38,804 nucleotides of DNA from Desulfatibacillum sp. (GTDB taxonomy: Bacteria > Desulfobacterota > Desulfobacteria > Desulfobacterales > SpSt-501), in NCBI GenBank assembly GCA_020725555.1, contig DYEU01000017.1, positions 1 through 38,804 of the forward strand, read 5' to 3'. The translations under genes and the position numbers were made by a program. Shown here piece after piece: positions 25,538-34,396 of the stretch. Each line of letters begins with the position of its first letter. The stretch's first letter is position 1. Below the pieces are notes generated by a model, which was given only the letters and a program-made list of their open reading frames with translations, did not search any database and had not been told where the DNA came from.

Positions 25538-26503
25538 ATGGATCTGCCGCGCCGCTACAAGTTCGGCCTGCTCTGGACCGCCGGGTTGCTTGTCTTCGCC
25601 CTCGTGCCGCTTCTCATGACCTCCCGCTACCAGATGAACCTGGCGGGGCACATTTTGGTCTGGGGGCTTTTTGCGGTCTCGTTCAACATGCTCTGGGGGG
25701 TCACCGGAATGCTCTCCTTCGGGCAAGCGCTCTACTACGGGATCGGAGCCTACAGCGTCGGCCTGCTGGTGACCCGGGTCGGCGCCGCATGGTTTTTTCC
25801 CGCTCTGGGGATCGGCTTGGCCACGGCCGCCCTCATCTCCCTGCTCGTCGGCTTGCTGGTCATCCGCATGACCGGCGTCTATTTCACCATGCTGACGCTC
25901 GCCTTCGCCCAGCTCGCCTATCAAGTGACGCTCAAATGGCGGGACCTGACCGGCGGCGACGACGGCATCCAGGGCATCATCCCTCCCGGCCTGCTGGCTG
26001 ACAAAACCTTTTACTATTACGTCGTCCTGGCGGTCGTCTTTTTTTCCATCTGGGTCCTCAAACGGATGGCCTACTCCCCCTTCGGACTCGTCCTGCGCTG
26101 CATTCAACAAAACCCCGAAAGGGTGCGCTTCATCGGGCGCAGCGTCCGGATGAACCAGTTGCGCATCTATGTCATCTCCTCTCTGTTTGCGGCCGCGGCC
26201 GGGGCCCTGATGGCCGGAATGGACAGCTCCATTCATCCGGACATGCTTTACTGGACAACCTCGGGCGAGGTCATCCTGATGTCGGTGCTGGGCGGGATCA
26301 ACCGGTTTTTCGGGCCGTTCATCGGGGCGATCGTTCTCATCCTCCTCGAAGACGTGATCGGCGCCAAAACGGAATTCTGGCCGATCGTCATCGGGAGCGT
26401 CATCCTGGTCATCGTGATTCTCTTTCCCCGCGGCGTGGTCGGCGAAGCGCAACATCTCTGGAGTCGCTTCCGGGGAGACAGCAGCCAGAGGAGTCCGGCA
26501 TGA
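25538..26503 (+). CDS. livM: Branched-chain-type ABC transporter permease LivM
   Basis: 321-residue second permease with eight to ten hydrophobic segments. It has the LivM signature HILVWGLFAVSFNMLWGVTGMLSFGQALYYGIGAY, then RMTGVYFTMLTLAFAQL and the EAA-like loop SPFGLVLRCIQQNPERVRFIGRSV. The C-terminus has SGEVILMSVLGGINRFFGPFIGA. The ATG at 25538 has AAAGG upstream; a longer open frame reaching back to 25127 is a shadow of livH. It overlaps livG by 4 bases (ATGA). It forms the heterodimeric channel with LivH. Confidence 0.94.
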   Translation: MDLPRRYKFGLLWTAGLLVFALVPLLMTSRYQMNLAGHILVWGLFAVSFNMLWGVTGMLSFGQALYYGIGAYSVGLLVTRVGAAWFFPALGIGLATAALISLLVGLLVIRMTGVYFTMLTLAFAQLAYQVTLKWRDLTGGDDGIQGIIPPGLLADKTFYYYVVLAVVFFSIWVLKRMAYSPFGLVLRCIQQNPERVRFIGRSVRMNQLRIYVISSLFAAAAGALMAGMDSSIHPDMLYWTTSGEVILMSVLGGINRFFGPFIGAIVLILLEDVIGAKTEFWPIVIGSVILVIVILFPRGVVGEAQHLWSRFRGDSSQRSPA

Positions 26504-27255
26504 ATGCCCTTCTTCGCGTCGAGCAGCTGCGCAAAGCATTCGGCGGTCTCAAGGTCACCGACGAGGTGAGCTTTTCCATTCGGCCTCAGGAAATCGCGGC
26601 CATCATCGGCCCCAACGGCGCCGGAAAGACCACGCTCTTCAACCAGATCACCGGGCAGCTTCCGCCGGACGGCGGGCGGATCCGTTTTGAAGAGGTCGAT
26701 CTGGTCGGCCGCAGTCCCCAGGATATCGTGCGCCTTGGGATCGGCCGTTCCTTCCAGATCGCCTCGATTTTTCCCGACGAGAGCGTTCGGGACAACCTTC
26801 TCGCCGCATGCCTATCCCGGCTCAACCAGACCCGTCGCCTCTGGCGTCCCTACACTTCGCATTTGCAGGCCGGCGAGGAGGCGATGGCCATCCTCGCCAG
26901 CCTGGGGTTGGAATCCCAAGCGAACCGGCCGGCTTACGAACTCGCGCACGGCGACCAGAAGCTGCTGGACATCGGCATCGCCCTGGCGTTGCGCCCCAAG
27001 CTGCTCCTGATGGACGAGCCGACGGCCGGCATGTCGCCCGAGGAACGGCAACGGACAAGGACGCTCATCAAAAAGCTCTGGCAAGAGTACCGGTTGACCC
27101 TGGTGTTCATCGAACACGACATGGACATGGTCTTTGGCATCGCCGAAAGAATCTTCGTCCTCAACCACGGTCGGCTGATCGCCGAAGGGGCTCCGGAATC
27201 CATCCGCGCCAACCGGGACGTCATCACCGCCTACCTCGGGGAGGAAACCGGATGA
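26500..27255 (+). CDS. livG: Branched-chain-type ABC transporter ATPase LivG
   Basis: 251 residues. Walker A GPNGAGKTT is at 37-45. The LivG-specific block LGIGRSFQIASIFPDESVRDNL follows at about 80-100. The signature is degenerate as usual in LivG (LAHGDQKLLDIG), then Walker B LLLMDEPTAGMSPEE and EHDMDMVFGIAERIFVLNHG. It pairs with LivF on the cytoplasmic face. Overlaps of 4 bases at both ends (livM and livF) show tight coupling. Confidence 0.94.
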   Translation: MNALLRVEQLRKAFGGLKVTDEVSFSIRPQEIAAIIGPNGAGKTTLFNQITGQLPPDGGRIRFEEVDLVGRSPQDIVRLGIGRSFQIASIFPDESVRDNLLAACLSRLNQTRRLWRPYTSHLQAGEEAMAILASLGLESQANRPAYELAHGDQKLLDIGIALALRPKLLLMDEPTAGMSPEERQRTRTLIKKLWQEYRLTLVFIEHDMDMVFGIAERIFVLNHGRLIAEGAPESIRANRDVITAYLGEETG

Positions 27256-27956
27256 AGCCGATTCTCCAGGTCTCCGGCATGCATACCTATTACGGCCGCA
27301 GCCACATCCTGTTCGATGTGGCGCTCTCGGTTTACGAGGGGGAAACCGTCTGCCTCATGGGACGCAACGGCGCGGGCAAAACCACAACGTTCAGGTCGCT
27401 TGCCGGTTTGACTCCTCCCCGGGCCGGGGAAGTGGTCTTCAAGGGAAAGCCCTGCACCCGCCTGCCCGCGTACCGCATGGCCCGGCTCGGCTTGGGGTTC
27501 GTGCCGGAAGACCGCCGAATTCTCGGCCCGCTGACCGTCAAGGAAAACCTCGAGCTCGGAAAGGTTCCCGGGCGCAAGGGCCCATGGACGATGAGCCGCG
27601 TCCTCGATCAATTTCCGGTTTTGAGGGACATGCCCCACCGGCTCGGCGGAACCCTCTCCGGCGGCGAGCAGCAGATGTTGACGATCGCTCGAGCGCTGAT
27701 GGGCAATCCGGACCTCCTGCTGCTGGATGAACCGAGCGAAGGCCTGGCACCGGTCATCGTCGCCGAGCTTCGCCGCCTGCTGCTGCAACTCAAACAAATG
27801 GGCACCACCATTCTGCTTTCCGAGCAGAACATCCGCTTCGCCCTGGCCGTCACCGACCGCGTTTTCATCATCGACAAGGGGCACATCGTCTATTCCGGAG
27901 GAATCGACGACTTCCGCCGAAACACCGAACTGCAGCAAAAATATCTCTCGGTCTGA
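27252..27956 (+). CDS. livF: Branched-chain-type ABC transporter ATPase LivF
   Basis: 234 residues. Walker A GRNGAGKTT is at 37-45, the LivF block GLGFVPEDRRILGPLTVKENL at about 75-95, signature LSGGEQQ at 135-141, Walker B LLLLDEPSEGLAPVI, and switch region LSEQNIRFALAVTDRVFIIDKG. It completes a five-gene LIV importer. The stop is 18 bases before the iron alcohol dehydrogenase gene, so the catabolic genes are likely part of the same transcript. Confidence 0.94.
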   Translation: MKPILQVSGMHTYYGRSHILFDVALSVYEGETVCLMGRNGAGKTTTFRSLAGLTPPRAGEVVFKGKPCTRLPAYRMARLGLGFVPEDRRILGPLTVKENLELGKVPGRKGPWTMSRVLDQFPVLRDMPHRLGGTLSGGEQQMLTIARALMGNPDLLLLDEPSEGLAPVIVAELRRLLLQLKQMGTTILLSEQNIRFALAVTDRVFIIDKGHIVYSGGIDDFRRNTELQQKYLSV

Positions 27957-27974
27957 TTCGGAAAGGAGAGCGCC

Positions 27975-29132
27975 ATGAAAAAAACGAGCCTGTTTCAGAC
28001 GACCCCGCGGATCCTGATGGGAGTGGGTTCTCTCGATCAGGCGCCCTCCGAGGTCGGCCGTTTGAAAGCCCGGAAGATTCTGGTGGTGACCGACCCGGGG
28101 CTCGTGGCGGCGGGAATCGTAGGGCGACTTGAGGAAATCCTCGCGCGAGCCGGTCTTTCATCGAACCGCTTCGATGCGGTCGAGCCGGACCCTAGCATTG
28201 AAACCGCGCTTCGAGCCGCCGAAAGCGCCCGGGGGGCCGGCGCCGATCTGATCATCGGCCTGGGAGGCGGCTCGGCCCTGGATGTCGCCAAGGTTGCCGC
28301 CGTGCTGGCCACGCAGAGCACCCCGATCGAAAAGATGTTCGGTATCGACCAGGTCCCCGAGGAGGGTCTGAACACCCTGCTCATCCCGACGACCGCCGGT
28401 ACCGGCAGCGAGGTCACCCCCATCGCCATCCTGAGCGATCACCGCGACAAGCTGAAAAAAGGGATCGTCAGCCCCAGGCTTCTGCCCAAAGCCGCGATCC
28501 TTGACCCGGGGCTCACCGTCGGGTTGCCTCCGGCCGTCACCGCCGCCACCGGCATGGACGCCCTCATTCATGCCCTGGAAGCCTACACCTCACGAAACGC
28601 GACACCGCTGAGCGACCTTCTGGCAGAGCAGGCCATGCGGCGGATCTATGGCAGTCTGCGGAAGGCCTTTGCCGACGGCGACGACCTGGCGGCACGGGCC
28701 AACATGCTGGAAGGAAGTCTTCTGGCGGGCATGGCCTTCGCCAACGCCGGGGTGACCGCCGTGCATGCCTTCGCCTACCCGATCGGAGCCGAGTTCCACA
28801 TCCCCCACGGGATCGCCAACAGCATCATGCTGCCGGCCGTCCTGGAGTTCAACCTGATGGGCAATCTCGAAAAATTCGGACACATCGCCGAGATCTTCGG
28901 TGAGCCCGTCGGCGACGCCAACGCGCGGGAGCGAGCCCGGCGGGCTCTCCGGGCCGTTCAGGAGCTGATGGAAGACCTCCAGGTCCCGCGGCGGCTGCGC
29001 GATTTCGGGGTCACCGAAGAACATCTCCCCGCCCTGGCCGCCGGGGTGATGAACGTGACGCGGCTGCTGGCCAACAACCCGCGGCGGATCACCCTCGCGG
29101 ATGCCGAATCGATTTATCGCAAAGCCCTCTAG
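27975..29132 (+). CDS. Iron-containing alcohol dehydrogenase (group III)
   Basis: 385 residues, typical length for Fe-ADH. The NAD-binding loop is GLGGGSALDVAK (95-106), followed by PTTAGTGSEVTPIAI. Likely iron ligands are D195, H199, H264 and H278, matching the standard D-x3-H ... H-x13-H spacing (GMDALIHALEAYTS, HAFAYPIGAEFHIPHGIAN). These enzymes interconvert primary alcohols or diols and aldehydes with NAD(H). It differs clearly from the transhydrogenase at 13666, lacking the GNPISDIWA-type blocks. GGAAAGGAG precedes the ATG. Directly ahead of the aldehyde oxidoreductase gene, it could supply that enzyme's aldehyde (inference). Confidence 0.92.
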   Translation: MKKTSLFQTTPRILMGVGSLDQAPSEVGRLKARKILVVTDPGLVAAGIVGRLEEILARAGLSSNRFDAVEPDPSIETALRAAESARGAGADLIIGLGGGSALDVAKVAAVLATQSTPIEKMFGIDQVPEEGLNTLLIPTTAGTGSEVTPIAILSDHRDKLKKGIVSPRLLPKAAILDPGLTVGLPPAVTAATGMDALIHALEAYTSRNATPLSDLLAEQAMRRIYGSLRKAFADGDDLAARANMLEGSLLAGMAFANAGVTAVHAFAYPIGAEFHIPHGIANSIMLPAVLEFNLMGNLEKFGHIAEIFGEPVGDANARERARRALRAVQELMEDLQVPRRLRDFGVTEEHLPALAAGVMNVTRLLANNPRRITLADAESIYRKAL

Positions 29133-29154
29133 CCGGGATCCCCGGAGGCCTGTC

Positions 29155-30918
29155 ATGCACGGCTTTTTCAACCTCGCGCTGAGGATCGATGCCACCCAGC
29201 ACGCCTTTGAGATCGAGCCGATTCCGGATTCCGTCCTCCGGCATACGCTGGGCGGCAAGGGGCTGGGGACCCATTTGCTGCTCAAATACAACCCGCCCGG
29301 TGTGGACCCCCTCCATGCGGACAATCACCTGATCTTCGCCGTGGGTCCCCTTACCGGCTCCGCCGTATGGGGTTCGTGCCGCCACGGCGTTTTCACCAAG
29401 TCCCCGCTCACCGGCGGGTATGCCGAGAGCTACTCCGGGGGAAGCGCCGCCGAGGCCATTTCGGCGACAGGATTTGACGCCGTGATGATCCGCGGAGCTT
29501 CTGCGGAACCCGTTTGGCTGGAAATCGCCGAAAGCAGCGTCCAAGTCCACCCGGCGCACGATCTCTGGGGGTTGGATGCCCTGGCCGCCGAGGAGCGGAT
29601 CCGCACCTGGCTGCGAGCGAATCGGTCGGAGGCGGGCCGGGTCGGTGTCTTGACCATCGGCCCGGCAGGGGAAAACGGCGTGGCCTTTGCGGTCATCGAA
29701 AACGACCGCTGGCGCAGTGCGGGACGGACGGGGACGGGAGCCGTCATGGGGTCCAAGCGCATCAAGGCCGTCGCGTTCTGGGGTCATCGCACCCGTTCGG
29801 CGGCCGACCCCGAGGAACAGAAGCGGTTTGCCGCGGAAACGGCGCGGGCCGCCAAGGAATCCCCGGTCGTGCGCGCCTACCGCACGATGGGCACGCCGAT
29901 GCTGGTCGACGTCCTCAACCGGGCCGGGGGGTTTCCGACGCGATATTGGCAAAAAGGCCGTTTCGAGGGCTGGGAGCAGATCAACGCCGCAGCGCTTCAC
30001 GCGCGTTGCGAGGTTCAACCGCACGCCTGCCTGCGCTGCCTGATGGCCTGCGGGCGGCTTTCCACCGTCCGCGAGGGGCGTCACCGGGGGCTTCGCGTCG
30101 AAGGGCCGGAATACGAGACCATCTATGCGTTCGGCGGGTTGTGCGAAATCGGGTCGATCGAAGAGATCCTCTACTTGAACGATCTCTGCGACCGCTGGGG
30201 CATCGATACCATTACCGCAGGAAACCTGGCGGCTTTCACGATCGAAGCCGTCCGCCGCCGGCGCATCGACTACCCGATCGACTACGGCGACCCGGACGCG
30301 GTAGCGCGTCTGCTCGAGGACATCGTCACCCGACGGGGAATCGGGGATCTTCTCGCCCAGGGCATCCGCAAGGCGTCGGCCGAATGGGGGCTGGAGGATC
30401 TGGCCGTCCACGTCAAAGGGCTCGAACCCGCAGGGTATGACCCCCGCATTTTGAAGGGCATGGGCCTCGCCTACGGCACCGCCGACCGCGGGGCCTGCCA
30501 CCTGCGCTCCACGTTCTACAAGCCGGAACTCGCCGGCCTGGTGGATCCGGACCGGATCGCAGGCAAGGCCAAAATCTTCGCCGAATGGGAAGACCGCCTG
30601 ACCTTGTTGGACAGCCTCATCCTTTGCCGCTTCTACCGCGACCTCTATCTTTGGGATCCTCTGGCCAGCATCCTGCGGAGCGCCACCGGGCTTGAGCTCG
30701 ACCTCCCCGCAATGCGCGCGATCGCCGCCCGCATCCGCAACGACACCCGGCGCTTCAACCTGCAGGAAGGGTTCACGGCCCGGGACGACCGCCTGCCCGC
30801 CCGGTTTGCGTGCGAGCCGCTCCCCGAGTCGAACCGGACCCTCGCGGAATCCGAGATGGACATCCTGCTCAAAGAATACTACCAGGAAAGGGGCTGGGAC
30901 GAAGAGGGCAGGCCCTGA
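29155..30918 (+). CDS. Aldehyde:ferredoxin oxidoreductase (tungsten/molybdopterin AOR family)
   Basis: 587 residues. The N-terminal domain contains LGGKGLGTHLLLKYNPPGVDPL and the pterin-binding run GSCRHGVFTKSPLTGGYAESYSGG. [4Fe-4S] ligands are C292-x2-C295-x3-C299 (HACLRCLMACGRL) with the distal C491 (LILCRFYRD), the same spacing as the archaeal enzyme. The block EGPEYETIYAFGGLC and the late DPRILKGMGLAYGTADRGACH are diagnostic. The family oxidises aldehydes to acids, reducing ferredoxin, or runs in reverse. The ATG at 29155 follows CCGGAGG. Substrate and the metal (W or Mo) are unknown. Confidence 0.93.
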   Translation: MHGFFNLALRIDATQHAFEIEPIPDSVLRHTLGGKGLGTHLLLKYNPPGVDPLHADNHLIFAVGPLTGSAVWGSCRHGVFTKSPLTGGYAESYSGGSAAEAISATGFDAVMIRGASAEPVWLEIAESSVQVHPAHDLWGLDALAAEERIRTWLRANRSEAGRVGVLTIGPAGENGVAFAVIENDRWRSAGRTGTGAVMGSKRIKAVAFWGHRTRSAADPEEQKRFAAETARAAKESPVVRAYRTMGTPMLVDVLNRAGGFPTRYWQKGRFEGWEQINAAALHARCEVQPHACLRCLMACGRLSTVREGRHRGLRVEGPEYETIYAFGGLCEIGSIEEILYLNDLCDRWGIDTITAGNLAAFTIEAVRRRRIDYPIDYGDPDAVARLLEDIVTRRGIGDLLAQGIRKASAEWGLEDLAVHVKGLEPAGYDPRILKGMGLAYGTADRGACHLRSTFYKPELAGLVDPDRIAGKAKIFAEWEDRLTLLDSLILCRFYRDLYLWDPLASILRSATGLELDLPAMRAIAARIRNDTRRFNLQEGFTARDDRLPARFACEPLPESNRTLAESEMDILLKEYYQERGWDEEGRP

Positions 30919-30984
30919 ATCCTTGGCTGCCCGGGACGCACTCACCCCGGGGCGAAATCTCATGTGCACCTTGAAGGAGGCAGC

Positions 30985-31377
30985 GTGAAAATCATCGTCG
31001 GCTACGACATGACGGATCCGGCCGAACGCGCCCTGGATACGGCGATCGACTATGCCGAACGGTTGAAGGCCGATCTCCAGGTGATCGCCTCCCTCGTGGG
31101 AGGGGGCAAGGAGTCGGTCGAAGAAATCCACGCATTCGAAAAAGGCCTAACATCGGCTCGGATCAAAGCCTCCCGCAAAGGAGTCTCTTGCGAGACGCAT
31201 CTGCTGATGCGCGGCAAAACCCCGGGCGAAGACCTCGTGGCCTTCGCCGGGGAGCAATCCGCCGACCTGATCGTGATCGGTGTGAAAAAGCGTTCCAAGG
31301 TGGGGAAGCTCATGTTCGGCTCCACCGCCCAATATGTGATCCTGGAAGCCGGCTGCCCTGTCCTGGCCGCCAAATAG
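30985..31377 (+). CDS. Single-domain universal stress protein (UspA)
   Basis: 130 residues, one UspA domain: VKIIVGYDMTDPAERALDTAIDYAERL at the start, then ADLIVIGVKKRSKVGKLMFGSTAQYVILEAGCPVLAAK with the G-x2-G-x8-G(S/T) ATP-binding pattern near the end. The start is GTG at 30985, chosen because a full AAGGAGG sits four bases upstream; a farther in-frame start would put the ribosome site inside the gene. It is the last gene of the low-GC segment and ends two bases from the convergent permease gene. Confidence 0.9.
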   Translation: MKIIVGYDMTDPAERALDTAIDYAERLKADLQVIASLVGGGKESVEEIHAFEKGLTSARIKASRKGVSCETHLLMRGKTPGEDLVAFAGEQSADLIVIGVKKRSKVGKLMFGSTAQYVILEAGCPVLAAK

Positions 31378-31379
31378 CA

Positions 31380-32546
31380 TCAGCCCCGGCCGAGCGCCTC
31401 GAGCAGGTTCATCCGCGCCGCCCGCAGCGCGGGCAGCAGCCCCCCGGCCAGGCCCATGAGGAGGGCGAAGCCCAAGGCCTCGAGGGCGATCGGCCCGCTC
31501 AGCCGGAAGCGGAAGACGACCTCGGAGAACGTCTGGAAGTTCGTCGTCGACACGGTCAGGGCCTCGAGGCCCGCCGCCGCCAGCATTCCCGCCAGCCCGC
31601 CCGCCAGACCCAGAAAGACCGCCTCGGTGAGAAAGGCCGCGAGGATCACGCCCCGCGGGAAGCCGAGCGCCCGCAGGATGCCGATCTCGGCCGTGCGGTG
31701 GGCGACCGCGGCGTAGAGGGTGATCATCGCCCCGACCACGGCCCCCACGGAGAAGATCGCGGCCAGCGCGGTGCCCAGGATGCGCAGGAAGGTCGCCGTC
31801 GCCTCGGACTGCTCGCGGTAGTAGTCGATTTCGCGCTTGACCTCGAGGGAAAGCCGCGGGTCCCCCTCGAGGCGCCCCCGGAGCTCCTCCAGGCGCCCGG
31901 GCTCTGCGAGCCGCAGCAGGACCGAGGAGTAGGACCGGCGGCGGAAGGCCTGGAGCAGGAGGTCCGCGTCGGCCCAGATCTCGGAGTCGAAGGCGGTGTT
32001 CCCGGCGTCGAGCAGCCCCACGACCCGCCAGGTGCGGTTGGCGAAGGCGAGCTCCTCGTGGAGCCCGGCCCCGGCGAAGCGCTGCGCGGCGCCCTGCCCC
32101 ACGACGACCTCGGGCAGCCCTGGCTGCGGCTCCCGGCCGGCGGCGAGCCGGACCTGCGGCCGCAAACGAAGCGAGCGCTCCGCGACCCCCCGCAGGGTCA
32201 CGTTCGAGGTGCCCTCCCCGCCGCGCCGCGGAAGCTGGATGAGGACGACGAGCTCGCGCGCCACGAGCGGCCGGCCGTCGGCCCCGGCGGCGATCCCGGG
32301 CAGGCTCTCCACGATCGCGGCCTCGGCCACGGCCACGGGGCTTTGCACCTCGGAGTTCGAGCCCTTGCGCAGGACGACCGCGTTCTCCGGGGAGCCCGAA
32401 TCGACGAGGGCGCGCTCGAGCCCCTCGGCGAGCATGAGGATCGCGGCGAAGACGAAGACGACCAGGGCCATCCCGCCTGCGGTCAGGGCGGCGGTCAGCC
32501 GCCGGGCGAGGAGGTTGCGCAGGCTGTAGGCGAGGATCAGCGCCAC
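31380..32546 (-). CDS. FtsX-like ABC transporter permease, second subunit
   Basis: 388 residues in the MacB/FtsX permease topology: one N-terminal membrane helix (about 14-38), a large extracytoplasmic domain (about 40-255) and three C-terminal helices. The last cytoplasmic loop is HRTAEIGILRALGFPRG, the hallmark of this class, and the protein ends PALRAARMNLLEALGRG. It begins at a GTG (32546) with AGGGGG upstream, seven bases after the upstream permease stop; an ATG-started frame farther up is a shadow. It differs clearly from the first permease, so the exporter probably uses a heterodimer. Confidence 0.88.
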   Translation of the reverse strand: MALILAYSLRNLLARRLTAALTAGGMALVVFVFAAILMLAEGLERALVDSGSPENAVVLRKGSNSEVQSPVAVAEAAIVESLPGIAAGADGRPLVARELVVLIQLPRRGGEGTSNVTLRGVAERSLRLRPQVRLAAGREPQPGLPEVVVGQGAAQRFAGAGLHEELAFANRTWRVVGLLDAGNTAFDSEIWADADLLLQAFRRRSYSSVLLRLAEPGRLEELRGRLEGDPRLSLEVKREIDYYREQSEATATFLRILGTALAAIFSVGAVVGAMITLYAAVAHRTAEIGILRALGFPRGVILAAFLTEAVFLGLAGGLAGMLAAAGLEALTVSTTNFQTFSEVVFRFRLSGPIALEALGFALLMGLAGGLLPALRAARMNLLEALGRG

Positions 32547-32553
32547 GGCCCCC

Positions 32554-33708
32554 TCACCCCACCCGCCCCAGGGCCGCGACGATCGGCGTGGCGAGAACGG
32601 CGCGGATCGGCACGGCGGCGGCGAGCGCCCCCACCCCCAGGCAGGCCAGCCCGCCCAGAAGCAGGGTCTCCGCGGGGGGTGCGACCGCCGGGAAATAGGC
32701 CCCGAACCCCCGCTCGAGGAGGGCGAGCGCGGGGTAGAGGGCCGCGGTCCCGAGCACCCCGCCGGCGGCGCAGAGTGCAAGCGACTCGCCCCCGATCAGC
32801 GCCGCCAGAAACCCCGGCCCGAAGCCGAGCGTCCGCAGCACGGCGTATTCGCGCATGCGCTCGCGCACCGACATGATCATCGTGTTCGACACCACCGCGA
32901 GCAGGATGACCACGATCACGAGCGACACCACGCGGATGGCCGAGAGGATCGCCGCGCTCATCGAGACGAAGCCCATCTGGAAGGCGCGCTCGGTCTCGGT
33001 CCGCGTCTCGGCGGGCGAGCTGCGAAAGAGCGCATCCACGGCGATCGCGGCCTCGGGGGCCTCCTCGGCGCGGTGGACCTCGATCACGAAGATCCCCACG
33101 CGGTTCGCGCGCGGGGGCATCCTTTCCTTCAGGCGCTCGTTCAGGAGGTCCCAGTGGAAGAAGAACTGCTTCTCGTCGGTCCCCCGGTCGCGGCCGCTGT
33201 AAATCCCGCGGACGGTGAAGGTCCACACCCCGGGGTAGATCGTCCCCTGGAGGGGCACGGCGTCCCCGATCCTCCAGCCGAAGCGCTCGGCCAGGCCGCG
33301 GCCGATCACGCAGCCCCGCCGGTCCCGCAGGAAGGCGAGGCGCTCCTCCTCGGAGAGCCGGTACTCGGGGTAGAGATCGAAGAAACTGTGGGCCTCGACG
33401 GCGAAGTTGGCGAAGAAGTTCTTCCGCTCGCGGAAGAACCCGCCGAACCAGCTCATGTGGGTGATCGCGCGCACGGCCTCGACGGTGCGGATGCGCTCGC
33501 GGTAGGCGATGGGGAGGGAAAAGGTGAGCGAGATCGCGTGGCGCACGACGAGGCGGTTGGCCGAGGCCGCGGAGACCCCCGCGTGCCAGGCCTCGACCAG
33601 GGTGCCGAGGAGCCCGAAGGCGAGGATCGCCACCCCGACCGCGACCAGGGTGAGCGCGGTCCGCAGCGGGTGCCTAGCGGCATTGCGGATCCAGAGCTTC
33701 CCGAGCAT
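32554..33708 (-). CDS. FtsX-like ABC transporter permease, first subunit
   Basis: 384 residues with an N-terminal helix (RTALTLVAVGVAILAFGLLGTLV), an extracytoplasmic domain about 45-255 and three C-terminal helices starting near 262 (AIRVVSLVIVVILLAVVSNTMIM). The coupling loop SVRERMREYAVLRTLGFGPG follows the second helix, as in MacB and LolCE. Its start overlaps the ATPase gene by 35 bases. In relatives, such permeases drive mechanotransmission to move lipoproteins, glycolipids, antibiotics or siderophores out of the periplasm or envelope. Confidence 0.9.
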   Translation of the reverse strand: MLGKLWIRNAARHPLRTALTLVAVGVAILAFGLLGTLVEAWHAGVSAASANRLVVRHAISLTFSLPIAYRERIRTVEAVRAITHMSWFGGFFRERKNFFANFAVEAHSFFDLYPEYRLSEEERLAFLRDRRGCVIGRGLAERFGWRIGDAVPLQGTIYPGVWTFTVRGIYSGRDRGTDEKQFFFHWDLLNERLKERMPPRANRVGIFVIEVHRAEEAPEAAIAVDALFRSSPAETRTETERAFQMGFVSMSAAILSAIRVVSLVIVVILLAVVSNTMIMSVRERMREYAVLRTLGFGPGFLAALIGGESLALCAAGGVLGTAALYPALALLERGFGAYFPAVAPPAETLLLGGLACLGVGALAAAVPIRAVLATPIVAALGRVG

Positions 33709-34396
33709 CGGTGAGAACGCCCTTGTCGAGGGCCCGCACGGTGTGGGCGCGCCGCGCCGCGCGGGGATCGTGGGTGACGAGAAGGATCGTCTTGCCCAGG
33801 TTCGTGCAGAGCCCCTCGAGCAGATCGAGGATCTCCCCCGCCGAGGAGCGGTCCAGGTCCCCGGTCGGCTCGTCGGCGACGACGAGCGGCGGATCGGTCA
33901 CGATCGCGCGCGCGATCGCCACGCGCTGCTGCTGGCCCCCGGAGAGACGCGCGGGCGTGTGGCCCCGGCGGTCGGCCAGGCCGACCAGCTCGAGGGCGAG
34001 CTCGGCGTGGGCGCGCCGCCGGCGGCGGTCGAGCCCGGTCAGCAGCAGCGGGAGCTCCACGTTTTCGAGCGCGGTGAGGACGGGGATCAGGTGGTAGAAC
34101 TGAAAGACGAAGCCGACGCGACGCGCCCGCCAGGCGGTGAGCTCGGCCTCGGAGAGGGCGGTGATCTCGACCCCGCCGACACGGATCGCCCCGGCGTCGG
34201 GCCGGTCAAGGCCGGCGATGAGGTGGAGGAGCGTGCTTTTCCCGGACCCCGAGGGGCCCATCAGGGCGAAGAACTCGCCGCGCCGCACGCGCAGCGAGAG
34301 GCCCTCGAGCACGGGGAGGGTTTCGCCGCCGCGGCGGAAGCTCTTGCGCACGCCCGCAAGCTCGACGAGGACCGGGGCTTCGGCGTCGGGGTTCAT
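33674..34396 (-). CDS. ABC exporter ATPase, LolD/MacB type
   Basis: 240 residues. Walker A GPSGSGKST at 47-55, Q-loop FQFYHLIPVLTALENVELPLLL, signature LSGGQQQRVAIARAI near 149, Walker B VVADEPTGDLD and switch histidine in LVTHDPRAA. The FQ-x2-L-IP-LTA-ENVELPL block is diagnostic for the LolD/MacB class. It overlaps the adaptor gene by 4 bases (ATGA) and the first permease by 35, giving one continuous operon. Confidence 0.94.
   Translation of the reverse strand: MNPDAEAPVLVELAGVRKSFRRGGETLPVLEGLSLRVRRGEFFALMGPSGSGKSTLLHLIAGLDRPDAGAIRVGGVEITALSEAELTAWRARRVGFVFQFYHLIPVLTALENVELPLLLTGLDRRRRRAHAELALELVGLADRRGHTPARLSGGQQQRVAIARAIVTDPPLVVADEPTGDLDRSSAGEILDLLEGLCTNLGKTILLVTHDPRAARRAHTVRALDKGVLTDAREALDPQCR

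Noticed and set aside
21109-31378. Prophage or integrative element
   Set aside because: No integrase, transposase, phage structural gene, tRNA target or flanking direct repeat was seen; only composition supports transfer.
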